Of a stretch of 64,000 bases of DNA, positions 34,491 to 41,637 are shown piece after piece. How positions within the stretch are numbered: position 1 is the stretch's first letter; each line of letters opens with the position of its first letter. Source of the stretch: Jonesia denitrificans DSM 20603 (GTDB taxonomy: Bacteria > Actinomycetota > Actinomycetes > Actinomycetales > Cellulomonadaceae). Both the position numbers and the translations under genes were made by a program. The stretch lies in contig NC_013174.1 in assembly GCF_000024065.1 (NCBI RefSeq), forward strand, positions 2,294,001-2,358,000, given 5' to 3'. Below the pieces are notes generated by a model that searched no databases, was not told the DNA's origin, and saw nothing but the letters and a program-made list of their open reading frames with translations.

Positions 34491-35225
34491 ATGACCAGTT
34501 TACAGCCGTTCGTGTACGGCACTCAAGAAATACGAACCATCATGGTCAACGATGAGCCAGCCTTCATCACCCGGGACTTACTAGAGGCGCTAGATCTCAA
34601 CCGCTCATCCATCGCCCTACTCGATGATGACGAAAAGGGAGTACACACTGTGTACACCCCCGGAGGCATGCAAGAAATGGGGTACGTGACCGAGGCAGGC
34701 ATGTACTCACTAGTGCTTAAGTCCCGCAAACCCGAAGCCAAAGCCTTCAAGCGGTGGATCACTCACGAAGTCCTCCCCCAAATCCGGCGCACTGGCGGCT
34801 ACACAATGGCACCACGGTCATACGCCGAGGCTCTACGCGCACTTGCTGACGTCGAAGAACGGAAAGAGCTTCTAGAGAGCGAGGCGAAAGCAAACGCCCC
34901 GAAGGTCCTTTTCGCTGATTCGGTGGCTGCATCACAGTCCACGATCTTGATTGGCGAGCTGGCGAAGATTCTCCGCGGTAATGGGGTGGATATCGGCCAG
35001 AACCGCTTGTATGAGCAGCTTCGTGAGGATGGTTTCCTAATCAATCGACGTGGCAGTGATTGGAACATGCCCACACAGAAAGCGATGGACTTAGAACTTT
35101 TCCGCATCAAAGAAACCGCCATCAGCCACTCTGACGGTCATATCTCAATCAACAAAACAACAAAAGTTACCGGCAAAGGACAAGAGTACTTCATCAACCG
35201 GTACCTGAAGGAGGCCACGGCGTGA
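34491..35225 (+). CDS. Phage antirepressor (BRO-N plus KilAC domains)
   Basis: The 244-residue protein has an N-terminal BRO/Ant domain (PAFITRDLLEALDLNRSS, MGYVTEAGMYSLVLKSRKPEAK read in parts, HEVLPQIRRTGGY). The C-terminal KilAC DNA-binding domain contains ILRGNGVDIGQNRLYEQLRE and ends in TGKGQEYFINRYLK. Such proteins counter repressors or bind DNA in phage. AAAGGAA precedes the ATG at 34491. Its stop overlaps the next gene as GTGA. Confidence 0.9.
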   Translation: MTSLQPFVYGTQEIRTIMVNDEPAFITRDLLEALDLNRSSIALLDDDEKGVHTVYTPGGMQEMGYVTEAGMYSLVLKSRKPEAKAFKRWITHEVLPQIRRTGGYTMAPRSYAEALRALADVEERKELLESEAKANAPKVLFADSVAASQSTILIGELAKILRGNGVDIGQNRLYEQLREDGFLINRRGSDWNMPTQKAMDLELFRIKETAISHSDGHISINKTTKVTGKGQEYFINRYLKEATA

Positions 35226-35413
35226 GTAAGCAAGTTTACAGCGTGAAGGAAGCCGCTGAGGCCTTTGGTGTGTCGCGGGATGTCATCACGCGGGCCATTA
35301 ACGCCGGTGACCTCGAAACTTTGGATCCGCGTGTGCATGGGAAGCCTGTGAGTGTGCGTCTTGTCGCAGCTGACGAGCTTTGGCGGTGGATGCGCAATGA
35401 ACCGCGATCTTAA
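35222..35413 (+). CDS. Excisionase-like winged-helix DNA-binding protein
   Basis: The 63-residue protein starts at a GTG overlapping the antirepressor stop. The helix-turn-helix is YSVKEAAEAFGVSRDVITRAI, followed by a wing with GKPVSVRLVAADELWRWM, the pattern of MerR/Xis-type helix-turn-helix 17 proteins. In an integrating phage the likely role is excisionase or a recombination directionality factor; a plain regulator is the alternative. Confidence 0.75.
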   Translation: MSKQVYSVKEAAEAFGVSRDVITRAINAGDLETLDPRVHGKPVSVRLVAADELWRWMRNEPRS

Positions 35414-35422
35414 GGGGGCCTG

Positions 35423-35518
35423 ATGGGTAACCCGTATGAGTCTTGGTTGGCGAACGAGGTGGACCGCCGCTGGGAGAGAACACAATCTGAAAACGAAATC
35501 GAATCTGAGGAATCATGA
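35423..35518 (+). CDS. 31-residue acidic mini-protein
   Basis: An ATG behind AAGGGGG opens a frame that stops at 35516-35518, overlapping the next ATG. The product is acidic ([10 protein letters not shown] at its end). Ribosome site and overlap support translation; it may serve mainly to couple translation into the wall-protein gene. Confidence 0.4.
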   Translation: MGNPYESWLANEVDRRWERTQSENEIESEES

Positions 35519-36573
35519 GAACCCAAATTGTTGGGGCCGCAACAGCGGCCCTTTTTCTTTGCCCAATTCCTGCGCTCGCGGGCGGCAGCGATAGCCCTAC
35601 CCCGTACACGGTTGGTGTGGAGGGGATCACCTTCCCTGCACCGTTGGAAGCGCACGGGCACGTGAACATCCGCACCGAGCAGGGCAACTTTGGTGTGCAT
35701 TTTGACCCGAATAACGGTCACCCGGGCGGGCAATGGATCGGCGAGAGCTTTATGCCGTGGAGTGCTTTCAGTGACCAGCCTTTGTGCGTCGAGTGGGTGC
35801 AGGTGGCGGAGTTCAATGAGCACTTCGGTGAGGGCGGACAGTCACCCGTTGGGCCTGGGTGCGTGCCTTCCGTCGAGGAGCCGCTGCCAGAACCAACACC
35901 TGAACCAGAGCCAGAACCAACAGAGGAACCGACTGAGGAACCCACACAAGAACCGACACCTGAGCCGGAACCTACTCCCGAACCAACCCCGGAGCCGGAA
36001 CCCACACCGGAGCCCACCCCAGAGCCTGAGCCGGAAGAACCCACTGAGGACCCCGCCCATGAACCAGAACCAGACCCCCAACCAGACCCCGAACCCGAGC
36101 CCGAACCCGAGCCCGAACCCGAGCCTACGCGTCCGGAGAAACCAGCCCCGCAATGGTACGGCGACAAGTCATACGACTGTGAATCCGGGTTGGTCACGGT
36201 CCACGATTACAAGGCTGACTGGGTGTGGGACGACGGTGAATGGGTCCTCGGTGAGTTTGAGTATGTCTCCGAGACAACCGGGCCAATCGACCAACCCGTC
36301 TGCGACGACAGCAGCGAGGACCCGGTTGATGAAGGGGTGGGAGAGGCCATCGTGGTCGACCGCCCACACCCCGTGGACCCTGACCCATCACCTGCACCAA
36401 GCGCGCCTGCATCAGACCAGCAGGGTGATGACCATAAGCCTGCACCTGCACCATCAGCTGAGACTGGCCGGACTGTCCTAGCCGAAACCGGCGTAGAGGA
36501 CAAGCTAGTCGCCGCCGCCGCACTGCTCTTCCTCGGTGGTCTCGCGCTCCTCACATTCCGGGGACGCAAATGA
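35515..36573 (+). CDS. Prophage-encoded LAETG cell-wall-anchored protein
   Basis: The 352-residue protein has a signal peptide (residues 1-22, ending ALAGG) and a globular part (about 30-115) with [25 protein letters not shown] and [18 protein letters not shown] Pro-Glu repeat spine of about 80 residues is followed by a second Tyr/Trp-rich segment ([24 protein letters not shown]). The end is LAETG, a membrane span and RGRK. It is a sortase substrate expressed in the early region of a prophage. Its globular part resembles the host protein at 27142-28128. A role in changing the lysogen surface is inferred. Confidence 0.85.
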   Translation: MRTQIVGAATAALFLCPIPALAGGSDSPTPYTVGVEGITFPAPLEAHGHVNIRTEQGNFGVHFDPNNGHPGGQWIGESFMPWSAFSDQPLCVEWVQVAEFNEHFGEGGQSPVGPGCVPSVEEPLPEPTPEPEPEPTEEPTEEPTQEPTPEPEPTPEPTPEPEPTPEPTPEPEPEEPTEDPAHEPEPDPQPDPEPEPEPEPEPEPTRPEKPAPQWYGDKSYDCESGLVTVHDYKADWVWDDGEWVLGEFEYVSETTGPIDQPVCDDSSEDPVDEGVGEAIVVDRPHPVDPDPSPAPSAPASDQQGDDHKPAPAPSAETGRTVLAETGVEDKLVAAAALLFLGGLALLTFRGRK

Positions 36574-36701
36574 AACGCCACCTCCCAGCGATCTTCACCA
36601 TCCTACTCATCGTCGCGACCCTACTCATCTGGGCAGGACTCGCACACGTCCTACAAATCCCCCTCTGCGACCCCGCACTCACCCTGGAGGAATGCACATG
36701 A
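36570..36701 (+). CDS. 43-residue single-span membrane peptide
   Basis: The ATG overlaps the wall-protein stop (AAATGA). Residues 7-24 are hydrophobic ([19 protein letters not shown]), followed by a short acidic tail with two cysteines. Tight overlap on both sides suggests it is real and translated with the wall protein. Confidence 0.5.
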   Translation: MKRHLPAIFTILLIVATLLIWAGLAHVLQIPLCDPALTLEECT

Positions 36702-36856
36702 CTAGGCCATTCGGACACGCATTCCTGACCGAACTAGCGCACCTCCTCGACGTCCACATCGACGGTACCCAAGACGCCGACGACGTAGAACGCCACATCG
36801 CTCAAGCCCTTTACCTACACATCCAGAACGGACCCAACCATCATGACCGACTTTGA
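36698..36856 (+). CDS. 52-residue phage protein of unknown function
   Basis: The frame starts at an ATGA overlap and has an acidic helical core (ADDVERHIAQALYLHIQ). The preceding CTGGAGG gives a good ribosome site. No family recognised. Confidence 0.5.
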   Translation: MTRPFGHAFLTELAHLLDVHIDGTQDADDVERHIAQALYLHIQNGPNHHDRL

Positions 36857-36944
36857 CCAGAACCTACGCGACAAAGGCCTCACAGACGCCGAAATCTGGG
36901 CAGGCTACACACGACTAATCGACGCACTCAAGGAGATGGCATGA
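36843..36944 (+). CDS. 33-residue phage protein of unknown function
   Basis: The ATG at 36843 lies inside the end of the previous frame and the stop overlaps the next ATG. The chain (DAEIWAGYTRLIDALKEM) looks like a single amphipathic helix. Support is the overlap pattern only. Confidence 0.4.
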   Translation: MTDFDQNLRDKGLTDAEIWAGYTRLIDALKEMA

Positions 36945-37225
36945 GCATCAAGAGAATCGCCGCGCACCTGGCCCCAATCGGGGAGGCGTACGACACCACG
37001 ATCACAGGGCAAACTTTTCGCGTAACTGACATCGCGTACGAAGCCATGGCTCACTACGACGGTGTGCAAACAGCGTGCTTCGCCATTGGCATCACCCACG
37101 CCGGTGAGTACAAAACCACCGAGATCGACCTGACAGAACCACCCGCATGGTGTCCACCAACGCCGGTGTGGTTCGCAGAAATCGCCTCCGACATGGAAAA
37201 CCAGGTGAAACACAATGCCGCTTAA
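36941..37225 (+). CDS. 94-residue phage protein of unknown function
   Basis: The ATG overlaps the previous stop and AGGAG lies 6 bases upstream. The chain mixes strands and helices (TTITGQTFRVTDIAYEAM, CFAIGITHAGEYKTTEIDL) and could be a small alpha/beta protein. It precedes and overlaps the exonuclease gene, so it may belong to the recombination module. I do not recognise it. Confidence 0.6.
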   Translation: MSIKRIAAHLAPIGEAYDTTITGQTFRVTDIAYEAMAHYDGVQTACFAIGITHAGEYKTTEIDLTEPPAWCPPTPVWFAEIASDMENQVKHNAA

Positions 37226-37892
37226 AACCTACACCGACCTCGTGCAAGGCACACAAGAATGGCTGGACGCAAGGTGCGGCATCATCACCGCGTCCGTCGT
37301 GGGCAAGCTCATCACCCCGTCCACCCTGAAACCGGCGTCAAATGACACGGCGCGCGGGGTGATGAAAACCCTCATCGCCGAGCGCCTCACCGACTATGTG
37401 GAGCCAATCCGCCCGACCGCTGACATGGAGCGAGGCACTTTTGACGAGCCAATCGCACGCAGCATTTACGCCGAGCATCACGCACCAGTGCAGGAGGTCG
37501 GCTTCATGGTCCGCGACGAATGGGGAACAAAAATCGGGTACTCACCTGATGGCCTCGTGGGTGATGACGGGCTGATCGAGGTGAAGTCCCGGAAGCAGCG
37601 CTACCAGCTCGACACGATCCTCACGGGTGAAGTGCCGAGCGTGCACATGGCTCAAATTCAGTGCGGGTTACTCGTGTCTGGGCGGGATTGGCTGGACTAC
37701 ATCTCCTACCGCGATGGCATGCCGCTGTGGACTAAGAGAGTCCATCCTGACCCGCGCTGGCACGAAGCGATTATCACCGCCGCGCAGGCTTTCGAGTCCC
37801 TGGCGACAAGCATCACTGACCAATACCTACGCGCCATCGAGGGCCTACCGCCGACGGAGCGCATCGACTACGACATGATGGAGATTTTCTGA
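37215..37892 (+). CDS. YqaJ-type viral recombinase / lambda-exonuclease-like nuclease
   Basis: The 225-residue protein starts with QGTQEWLDARCGIITAS and has ADMERGTFDEPIARSIY, then the catalytic SPDGLVGDDGLIEVKSRK with the D...ExK nuclease triad, and later MAQIQCGLLVSGRDWLDY. This is the PD-(D/E)XK fold of lambda Exo and YqaJ, which chews one strand for annealing-type recombination. It shares one base with the next gene's start, so the following protein is its likely partner. Confidence 0.9.
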   Translation: MPLKTYTDLVQGTQEWLDARCGIITASVVGKLITPSTLKPASNDTARGVMKTLIAERLTDYVEPIRPTADMERGTFDEPIARSIYAEHHAPVQEVGFMVRDEWGTKIGYSPDGLVGDDGLIEVKSRKQRYQLDTILTGEVPSVHMAQIQCGLLVSGRDWLDYISYRDGMPLWTKRVHPDPRWHEAIITAAQAFESLATSITDQYLRAIEGLPPTERIDYDMMEIF

Positions 37893-38425
37893 TGGACCTG
37901 ACAGAGACCATTACACCGAAGTCCGACCAGCTGGATGCGGTGGACCTGCAAGTGTCCGGGCCTCGTACTTTCACGATCGAGAGCGTGAGCAAGGGGAACC
38001 GTGAGCAGCCCGTGAACATCCGCCTTGTGGGTCTTGACCGGGTGTGGCGACCGTCTAAGTCTATGCGCCGCGTCCTGGTGTCCGGGTGGGGGCCAGACGG
38101 GTCAAAATACGCCGGCAAGCGGCTGACTCTTTTCTGCGACGAGAAAGTGAAGTACGCGGGTGAAGAAGTCGGCGGTATCCGCATCTCGCACATGTCTGAC
38201 CTCGCTAAAGCGCCTTTGACGACAGTGCTGATCGTGTCCCGCGGGAAATCTACGGTGTACACGGTGCAGCGGCTTACGGAAGCCCCACAGGTCACGGCGG
38301 ACATGATCGCCGCGTGCACAGACGAGGCGACCTTAAAGCAGTGGTGGGGGTCAGCTTCACCAGACCTGCAACCCGCCATTGTCGCCCGCGTCGAAGCCCT
38401 ACGTGCTGGAGGTGAAGCGGGGTGA
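37892..38425 (+). CDS. Conserved phage protein next to the exonuclease, unknown fold
   Basis: The 177-residue protein opens with ITPKSDQLDAVDLQVSGPRTF and has RPSKSMRRVLVSGWG, then KYAGKRLTLFCDEKVKYAGEEVGG, and a strand-rich centre (TVLIVSRGKSTVYTVQRL). I have the impression of a family common in actinophages beside recombination genes, but no function is established to my knowledge. No RecT or Erf hallmark is visible. Overlap with the exonuclease suggests a shared job in recombination or single-strand binding. Confidence 0.65.
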   Translation: MDLTETITPKSDQLDAVDLQVSGPRTFTIESVSKGNREQPVNIRLVGLDRVWRPSKSMRRVLVSGWGPDGSKYAGKRLTLFCDEKVKYAGEEVGGIRISHMSDLAKAPLTTVLIVSRGKSTVYTVQRLTEAPQVTADMIAACTDEATLKQWWGSASPDLQPAIVARVEALRAGGEAG

Positions 38426-38634
38426 GGCTGATTTATACGTGGCCGATCATCGATGATTCGCTGTCTCGGCGGGATCTTCGACGTGAAGGCCTTGATGAGT
38501 ATAAGCACTTCGCGCATGCGGCTGGTTTCCGGGTCATCGGGAGGCCAGCCGTTCTTTTTTCCCAGACAGCCGATGGCCCAAGGCTGCGGATCAGTGCGGA
38601 GGTGGCGCGTGGACGCGACAGAAAAGTGGCTTGA
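38422..38634 (+). CDS. 70-residue phage protein of unknown function
   Basis: A GTG start overlaps the previous stop as GTGA. The chain has a short strand start (RLIYTWPIID) and basic residues throughout. Its last 26 bases overlap the next gene, which has its own good ribosome site. Unknown family. Confidence 0.45.
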   Translation: MRLIYTWPIIDDSLSRRDLRREGLDEYKHFAHAAGFRVIGRPAVLFSQTADGPRLRISAEVARGRDRKVA

Positions 38635-38743
38635 ACGAAACCAGGACCGCGTATGGCTCCTCACCGTACTCGCAAGAGGCATCGAGAAGCGATTCGGTGA
38701 CACACCCGCACTACAAGCAAAAAGAAGGGCAGAAATCGCATGA
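38609..38743 (+). CDS. 44-residue helical phage protein
   Basis: The GTG at 38609 has GGAGG 6 bases upstream (38598-38602), which sets this start against a longer upstream frame. The chain is helical (WLERNQDRVWLLTVLARGIE) and its stop overlaps the redoxin start as ATGA. Unknown function. Confidence 0.5.
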   Translation: MDATEKWLERNQDRVWLLTVLARGIEKRFGDTPALQAKRRAEIA

Positions 38744-38991
38744 CCGTCATCCTCTACACCCAACCGGGGTGTGGGCCTTGTGTCGCCCAAGCACGGGCAC
38801 TGACTAAGCACGGCATCACTTTTGAGACCGTGAATATCCGCGAAACCCCTGAAGCAGCCGAGCGTATCGCTGCCCTGGGCGCGACCTCCACACCCGTCAT
38901 CGAAGTCACCACACCCCTCGGCTCCTGGTACTGGGCTGGCTTCAGCCTTGACAAGACCAAACACCTACAACAACTACAGAACGGACAATGA
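38740..38991 (+). CDS. NrdH/glutaredoxin-like protein
   Basis: The 83-residue thioredoxin-fold protein has the redox site PGCGPCVAQAR near residue 9 and the cis-proline STPVIEVT. NrdH-type redoxins reduce ribonucleotide reductase. No nrd gene lies in the window, so it may serve the host enzyme to raise dNTPs. ATGA overlap with the previous gene; SSB follows by 1 base. Confidence 0.85.
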   Translation: MTVILYTQPGCGPCVAQARALTKHGITFETVNIRETPEAAERIAALGATSTPVIEVTTPLGSWYWAGFSLDKTKHLQQLQNGQ

Positions 38992-38992
38992 A

Positions 38993-39406
38993 ATGGCACA
39001 GATCAGCTTTCAAGGCCGCATCATCGGGCAACCCGAACTCAAATTTTCGCAGGCAGGCAAACCCCTACTGCGCTTCCGCACGGTGGAAAACTCACACCGC
39101 CAAATCGACGGCGAATGGAAAGACGTAGGTGCCGCGTGGCGTGACGTAACCGTCTTCGGGAAGCAGGCTGAGCACCTTGCCGAGCACCTCGCAGATAAGC
39201 AAATCGTCGCTATCTCAGGCCGCTTGGATGCCCGTGAGTGGGAGAAGCAGGACGGGACGAAGCAAACCTCTTTCGAGGTCCTAGCCGACGTCGTGGGCAT
39301 CGTCCCCGCCCGACAACAAGCCCCAACCCAGCCGCCCACTCCCTCCCCCGCACCTGACCCGTGGGGCGCACAAAACGGCGGCTTCCCAGAGAAAGCACCC
39401 TTCTGA
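38993..39406 (+). CDS. ssb: Single-stranded DNA-binding protein
   Basis: The 137-residue OB-fold SSB shows MAQISFQGRIIGQPELKFS, then WRDVTVFGKQAEHLAEHL and ISGRLDAREWEKQDGTKQTS. The C-terminal 35 residues are Pro-rich and end in PF, but lack the acidic run that binds partners in host SSBs. It works with the exonuclease, RusA and replication genes of this phage. Confidence 0.92.
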   Translation: MAQISFQGRIIGQPELKFSQAGKPLLRFRTVENSHRQIDGEWKDVGAAWRDVTVFGKQAEHLAEHLADKQIVAISGRLDAREWEKQDGTKQTSFEVLADVVGIVPARQQAPTQPPTPSPAPDPWGAQNGGFPEKAPF

Positions 39407-39549
39407 TGAAAGCCATACCTCTCACCTGCGGGGTGTGCGGCCTCGATATCCAATACTCACCCATGCCACGCACACAGCAAAAGCTGGTGTACCGGCACCA
39501 ACAAAAGTGCAAAGGACGGAAAAATGCCTGACCTCGAAAGCCCACTAAG
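39406..39549 (+). CDS. Small CxxC protein, probably frameshifted zinc finger
   Basis: The ATG overlaps the ssb stop. The frame as written gives 47 residues with TCGVCG near residue 7 and runs 26 bases into the next gene. If one A of the run at 39479-39483 were absent, the frame would continue as KLVYRHQQKCKGRKNA and stop at 39530-39532. That would complete a CxxC...HxxxC zinc finger and overlap the next ATG neatly. I suspect a real indel, a read error or slippage. Confidence 0.4.
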
Positions 39550-39877
39550 CGGCCACTTCTACTGCTCACCAGAAGTAAAGGAAGGTACGCGAGGATGGCG
39601 AGAAGTCGTCGCACTCGGGGACGCGATCTACGAATGGGGTCTTATCAGCGTCTACTGGAGTCCCCAAAACCGCCGCTATTTCTGGCACGCAGACACCGGG
39701 TGCTCTTGCAACGGGTGGGGTGAGAACCTCACGAGCATGGCGGACTTCAACGACGGAGACAGAAACGCTGTCAGGTCCGCCCTTCGCGGCTTCGCGCAAG
39801 AGCACCCATACTACGCATCCGAAAGCCAACTGGCCGAAGCACTCAACACACTCGCCAACTTCAAGGAGGACCAGTGA
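39524..39877 (+). CDS. Phage protein with FYC...GCSC pattern (DUF7574-like)
   Basis: The 117-residue protein contains WSPQNRRYFWHADTGCSCNGWGENL read as two parts and a helical C terminus (SQLAEALNTLANFKED). The aromatic strand followed by GCSC resembles an actinophage domain of unknown function, which I would compare with DUF7574; I could not check. It may bind metal through its cysteines. Confidence 0.6.
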   Translation: MPDLESPLSGHFYCSPEVKEGTRGWREVVALGDAIYEWGLISVYWSPQNRRYFWHADTGCSCNGWGENLTSMADFNDGDRNAVRSALRGFAQEHPYYASESQLAEALNTLANFKEDQ

Positions 39878-40338
39878 GCGACTTCAAACCAGGCGACCGA
39901 GTGCGGGTGAAGGCAAACCACACCGTACATGGAGGCAGAGAGGCATGGATCAGAGAGAGCTCAGATAGCTGCTGTGGCTATGAGGTCCTTTTGGAAGGCG
40001 CGAAGGAAACCGTTTGGATTCCTCCTTCATATCTCATATCGCTAGCTACAACCACACCCCCTGTCCGTGAGGTCACTTTGACGACAGCGGCTTCCCTGAT
40101 TTCTGGGGACCGCGCCAAAGACTACGGTGATGCGGCTGAGTCTTTCACGAGACTAGCCGCACTCTGGACCCCCATCCTCGGCGTGGATGTGACCCCGGAG
40201 CAGGTTGCCCTGTGCCTTACCCAGCTGAAAATCTCCCGCCTTGTCGGCACCCCCGGTCACACAGACTCGTGGGTGGACGCGGCCGGATACATCGCACTCG
40301 GCAGCGAAATCGCAGCACGGGGGCGTGATGAAGGTTGA
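39874..40338 (+). CDS. DUF6378-type phage protein with N-terminal SH3-like part
   Basis: The first 55 residues look like a small barrel (FKPGDRVRVKANHTVHGG). The rest has ISGDRAKDYGDAAESFTRLA and VALCLTQLKISRLVGTPGHTDSWVDAAGY (read in parts), which I recognise as the DUF6378 pattern, widespread in phages and of unknown function. GTG start overlaps the previous stop. The two-domain arrangement is less common than the single domain. Confidence 0.7.
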   Translation: MSDFKPGDRVRVKANHTVHGGREAWIRESSDSCCGYEVLLEGAKETVWIPPSYLISLATTTPPVREVTLTTAASLISGDRAKDYGDAAESFTRLAALWTPILGVDVTPEQVALCLTQLKISRLVGTPGHTDSWVDAAGYIALGSEIAARGRDEG

Positions 40339-40723
40339 TTTCCTGATCCCACAAGCGATGATCCTCACATCGAATCAAAGACTGAATCCGCATGTGAAGG
40401 CAAAGAAAACGAAGGCCCTGAGACAACTCGCTGAGAGTGAATCTCGGGGCCTTCGTGGTCCCACCCCATGCCGCGTCATCGCCTGGCTTGGGTTCCAGGA
40501 CAGACGCCGACGGGACGCCCCAAATTGGTGGCCAACGATCAAAGCGCTCATTGACGGGATGGTCGACGCCGGGGTGTGGGAAGACGACAACTCAACGATC
40601 ATTCAAGGCCCTGACCACAGAATCCTTGACTACCGGTGCCAGAAAGGACACGTCTACGTGTCCATTGAAATAGGGCCACCTGAACCTGCGCGTTCAAGTT
40701 TTCTTGAACACGCAAAAAGTTGA
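40328..40723 (+). CDS. RusA-like Holliday junction resolvase
   Basis: The 131-residue protein starts at the ATG at 40328 within the previous gene's end. It has a basic first part and the RusA acidic core in NWWPTIKALIDGMVDAGVWEDDNS (read in parts), where D and DD bind metal, then a strand end VYVSIEI. RusA cuts Holliday junctions as a dimer. It closes the recombination module; a terminator-like hairpin follows. Confidence 0.85.
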   Translation: MKVDFLIPQAMILTSNQRLNPHVKAKKTKALRQLAESESRGLRGPTPCRVIAWLGFQDRRRRDAPNWWPTIKALIDGMVDAGVWEDDNSTIIQGPDHRILDYRCQKGHVYVSIEIGPPEPARSSFLEHAKS

Positions 40724-40747
40724 ACACCCCTTTTCTGGGTTGATCTT

Positions 40748-40770
40748 GCACCCCCACTTTTTGGGGGTGC
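40748..40770 (+). terminator. Hairpin terminator after rusA-like gene
   Basis: GCACCCCC (40748-40755) pairs with GGGGGTGC (40763-40770) around ACTTTTT. The T-run lies in the loop, not after it, so efficiency is uncertain. An imperfect direct repeat of about 15 bases (ATCCrGAAAA...CCGAT) lies just downstream at about 40777-40822. Confidence 0.55.
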
Positions 40771-40841
40771 TTGGCGTATCCAGAAAACCCGATCCCCGGA
40801 GCGCATCCGGAAAAACCGATACCAGATAAGGAGAACCCCCA

Positions 40842-41027
40842 ATGACCCGCAACCGTGAATCCTGGGCACACCACGCAACGCAACCCGCAGCAGTAGACAC
40901 GATGCTCACCGACATCCCCCGCACCCGAAACACGCCCGAAGAACTACGCCTCGCCGCAGCGTGCGTGCACCGGCACGCACCCGCCACCGCCCGCCTACAA
41001 ATCCTCAAAACCCTAGGACTCTCATGA
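40842..41027 (+). CDS. 61-residue phage protein of unknown function
   Basis: A good AAGGAG site precedes the ATG. The chain is Ala/Thr/His-rich with a helical end (ELRLAAACVHRHAPATARL). Its stop overlaps the whiB start by 4 bases, so the two are probably translated together. Confidence 0.55.
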   Translation: MTRNRESWAHHATQPAAVDTMLTDIPRTRNTPEELRLAAACVHRHAPATARLQILKTLGLS

Positions 41028-41389
41028 CCGCCTACGACTGGCAGACAGACGCGATCTGCGCACAAACAGACCCCGAACTCTTCTTCTCACCAGACCCGAA
41101 AGAACTCCAGGCGGCAATGAATCTCTGCGGCACATGCCCCGTCATCAAACAATGCGCCGACCTCCGCAAACAAGAAAACCACCGCTACGGCATATGGGCC
41201 GGCCAATACTACTCAGACTCCAGCACACCACGGACACCCAAAAAACGGGGTCTAACACCATCCTTCGACCACGAATACGCCCGCGACCTCGCAGCACAAG
41301 GCATCCCCCGTAAGCAAATCGCCCAGCAACTCGGCTGCACAAAAGCGGCCCTCGACTACGCCCTGAACCCAAAAAGGAAAACGAAATGA
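41024..41389 (+). CDS. WhiB-family iron-sulfur transcription factor with extra HTH
   Basis: The 121-residue protein has the four cluster cysteines at 12, 35, 38 and 44 (C-x22-C-x2-C-x5-C) and the HRYGIWAGQ turn typical of WhiB proteins. After it comes a C-terminal helix-turn-helix near residues 84-115 (YARDLAAQGIPRKQIAQQLG). Phage WhiB proteins such as TM4 gp49 can interfere with host WhiB2 and exclude other phage; whether this one does is inference. It is translationally coupled to both neighbours. Confidence 0.88.
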   Translation: MTAYDWQTDAICAQTDPELFFSPDPKELQAAMNLCGTCPVIKQCADLRKQENHRYGIWAGQYYSDSSTPRTPKKRGLTPSFDHEYARDLAAQGIPRKQIAQQLGCTKAALDYALNPKRKTK

Positions 41390-41637
41390 CCACCTTCCAA
41401 CAAAAACACGGACGACCAAAACCACCCAAAATCTGGGGCGGCTTGGGACGCCTTCAGTACGAGATCGCCCGCCCCCACGTCCTCACGATATTCAAAGCCC
41501 GCAAATCTTCACTGTGGGCGGTCAGCTCCAAAGGCTACGAAATCCACGCCTTCGACACGCGCGCTGAAGCAATCACCTGGGCACAAAAACACGCCCACAA
41601 CCGCAATGAATCAGGAGGTGAGGTAAGTGGCGCGTGA
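41386..41637 (+). CDS. 83-residue phage protein of unknown function
   Basis: ATGA overlap with whiB. The chain is basic with a small beta-rich centre (LWAVSSKGYEIHAFDTRAEAITWAQKH read in parts), looking like a short three-stranded sheet plus helix. Its end overlaps the replication initiator start. Unknown. Confidence 0.5.
   Translation: MTTFQQKHGRPKPPKIWGGLGRLQYEIARPHVLTIFKARKSSLWAVSSKGYEIHAFDTRAEAITWAQKHAHNRNESGGEVSGA

Noticed and set aside
35870-36135. CRISPR-like short tandem repeats
   Set aside because: They are codon repeats for Pro-Glu inside an open frame, with no spacer structure and no cas gene.
37813-38964. Minus-strand open frame of 383 codons under the exonuclease and partner genes
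   Set aside because: It covers several well-supported, overlapping plus-strand genes, has Ser/Arg/Pro-rich composition typical of antisense frames in GC-rich DNA and shows no domain.
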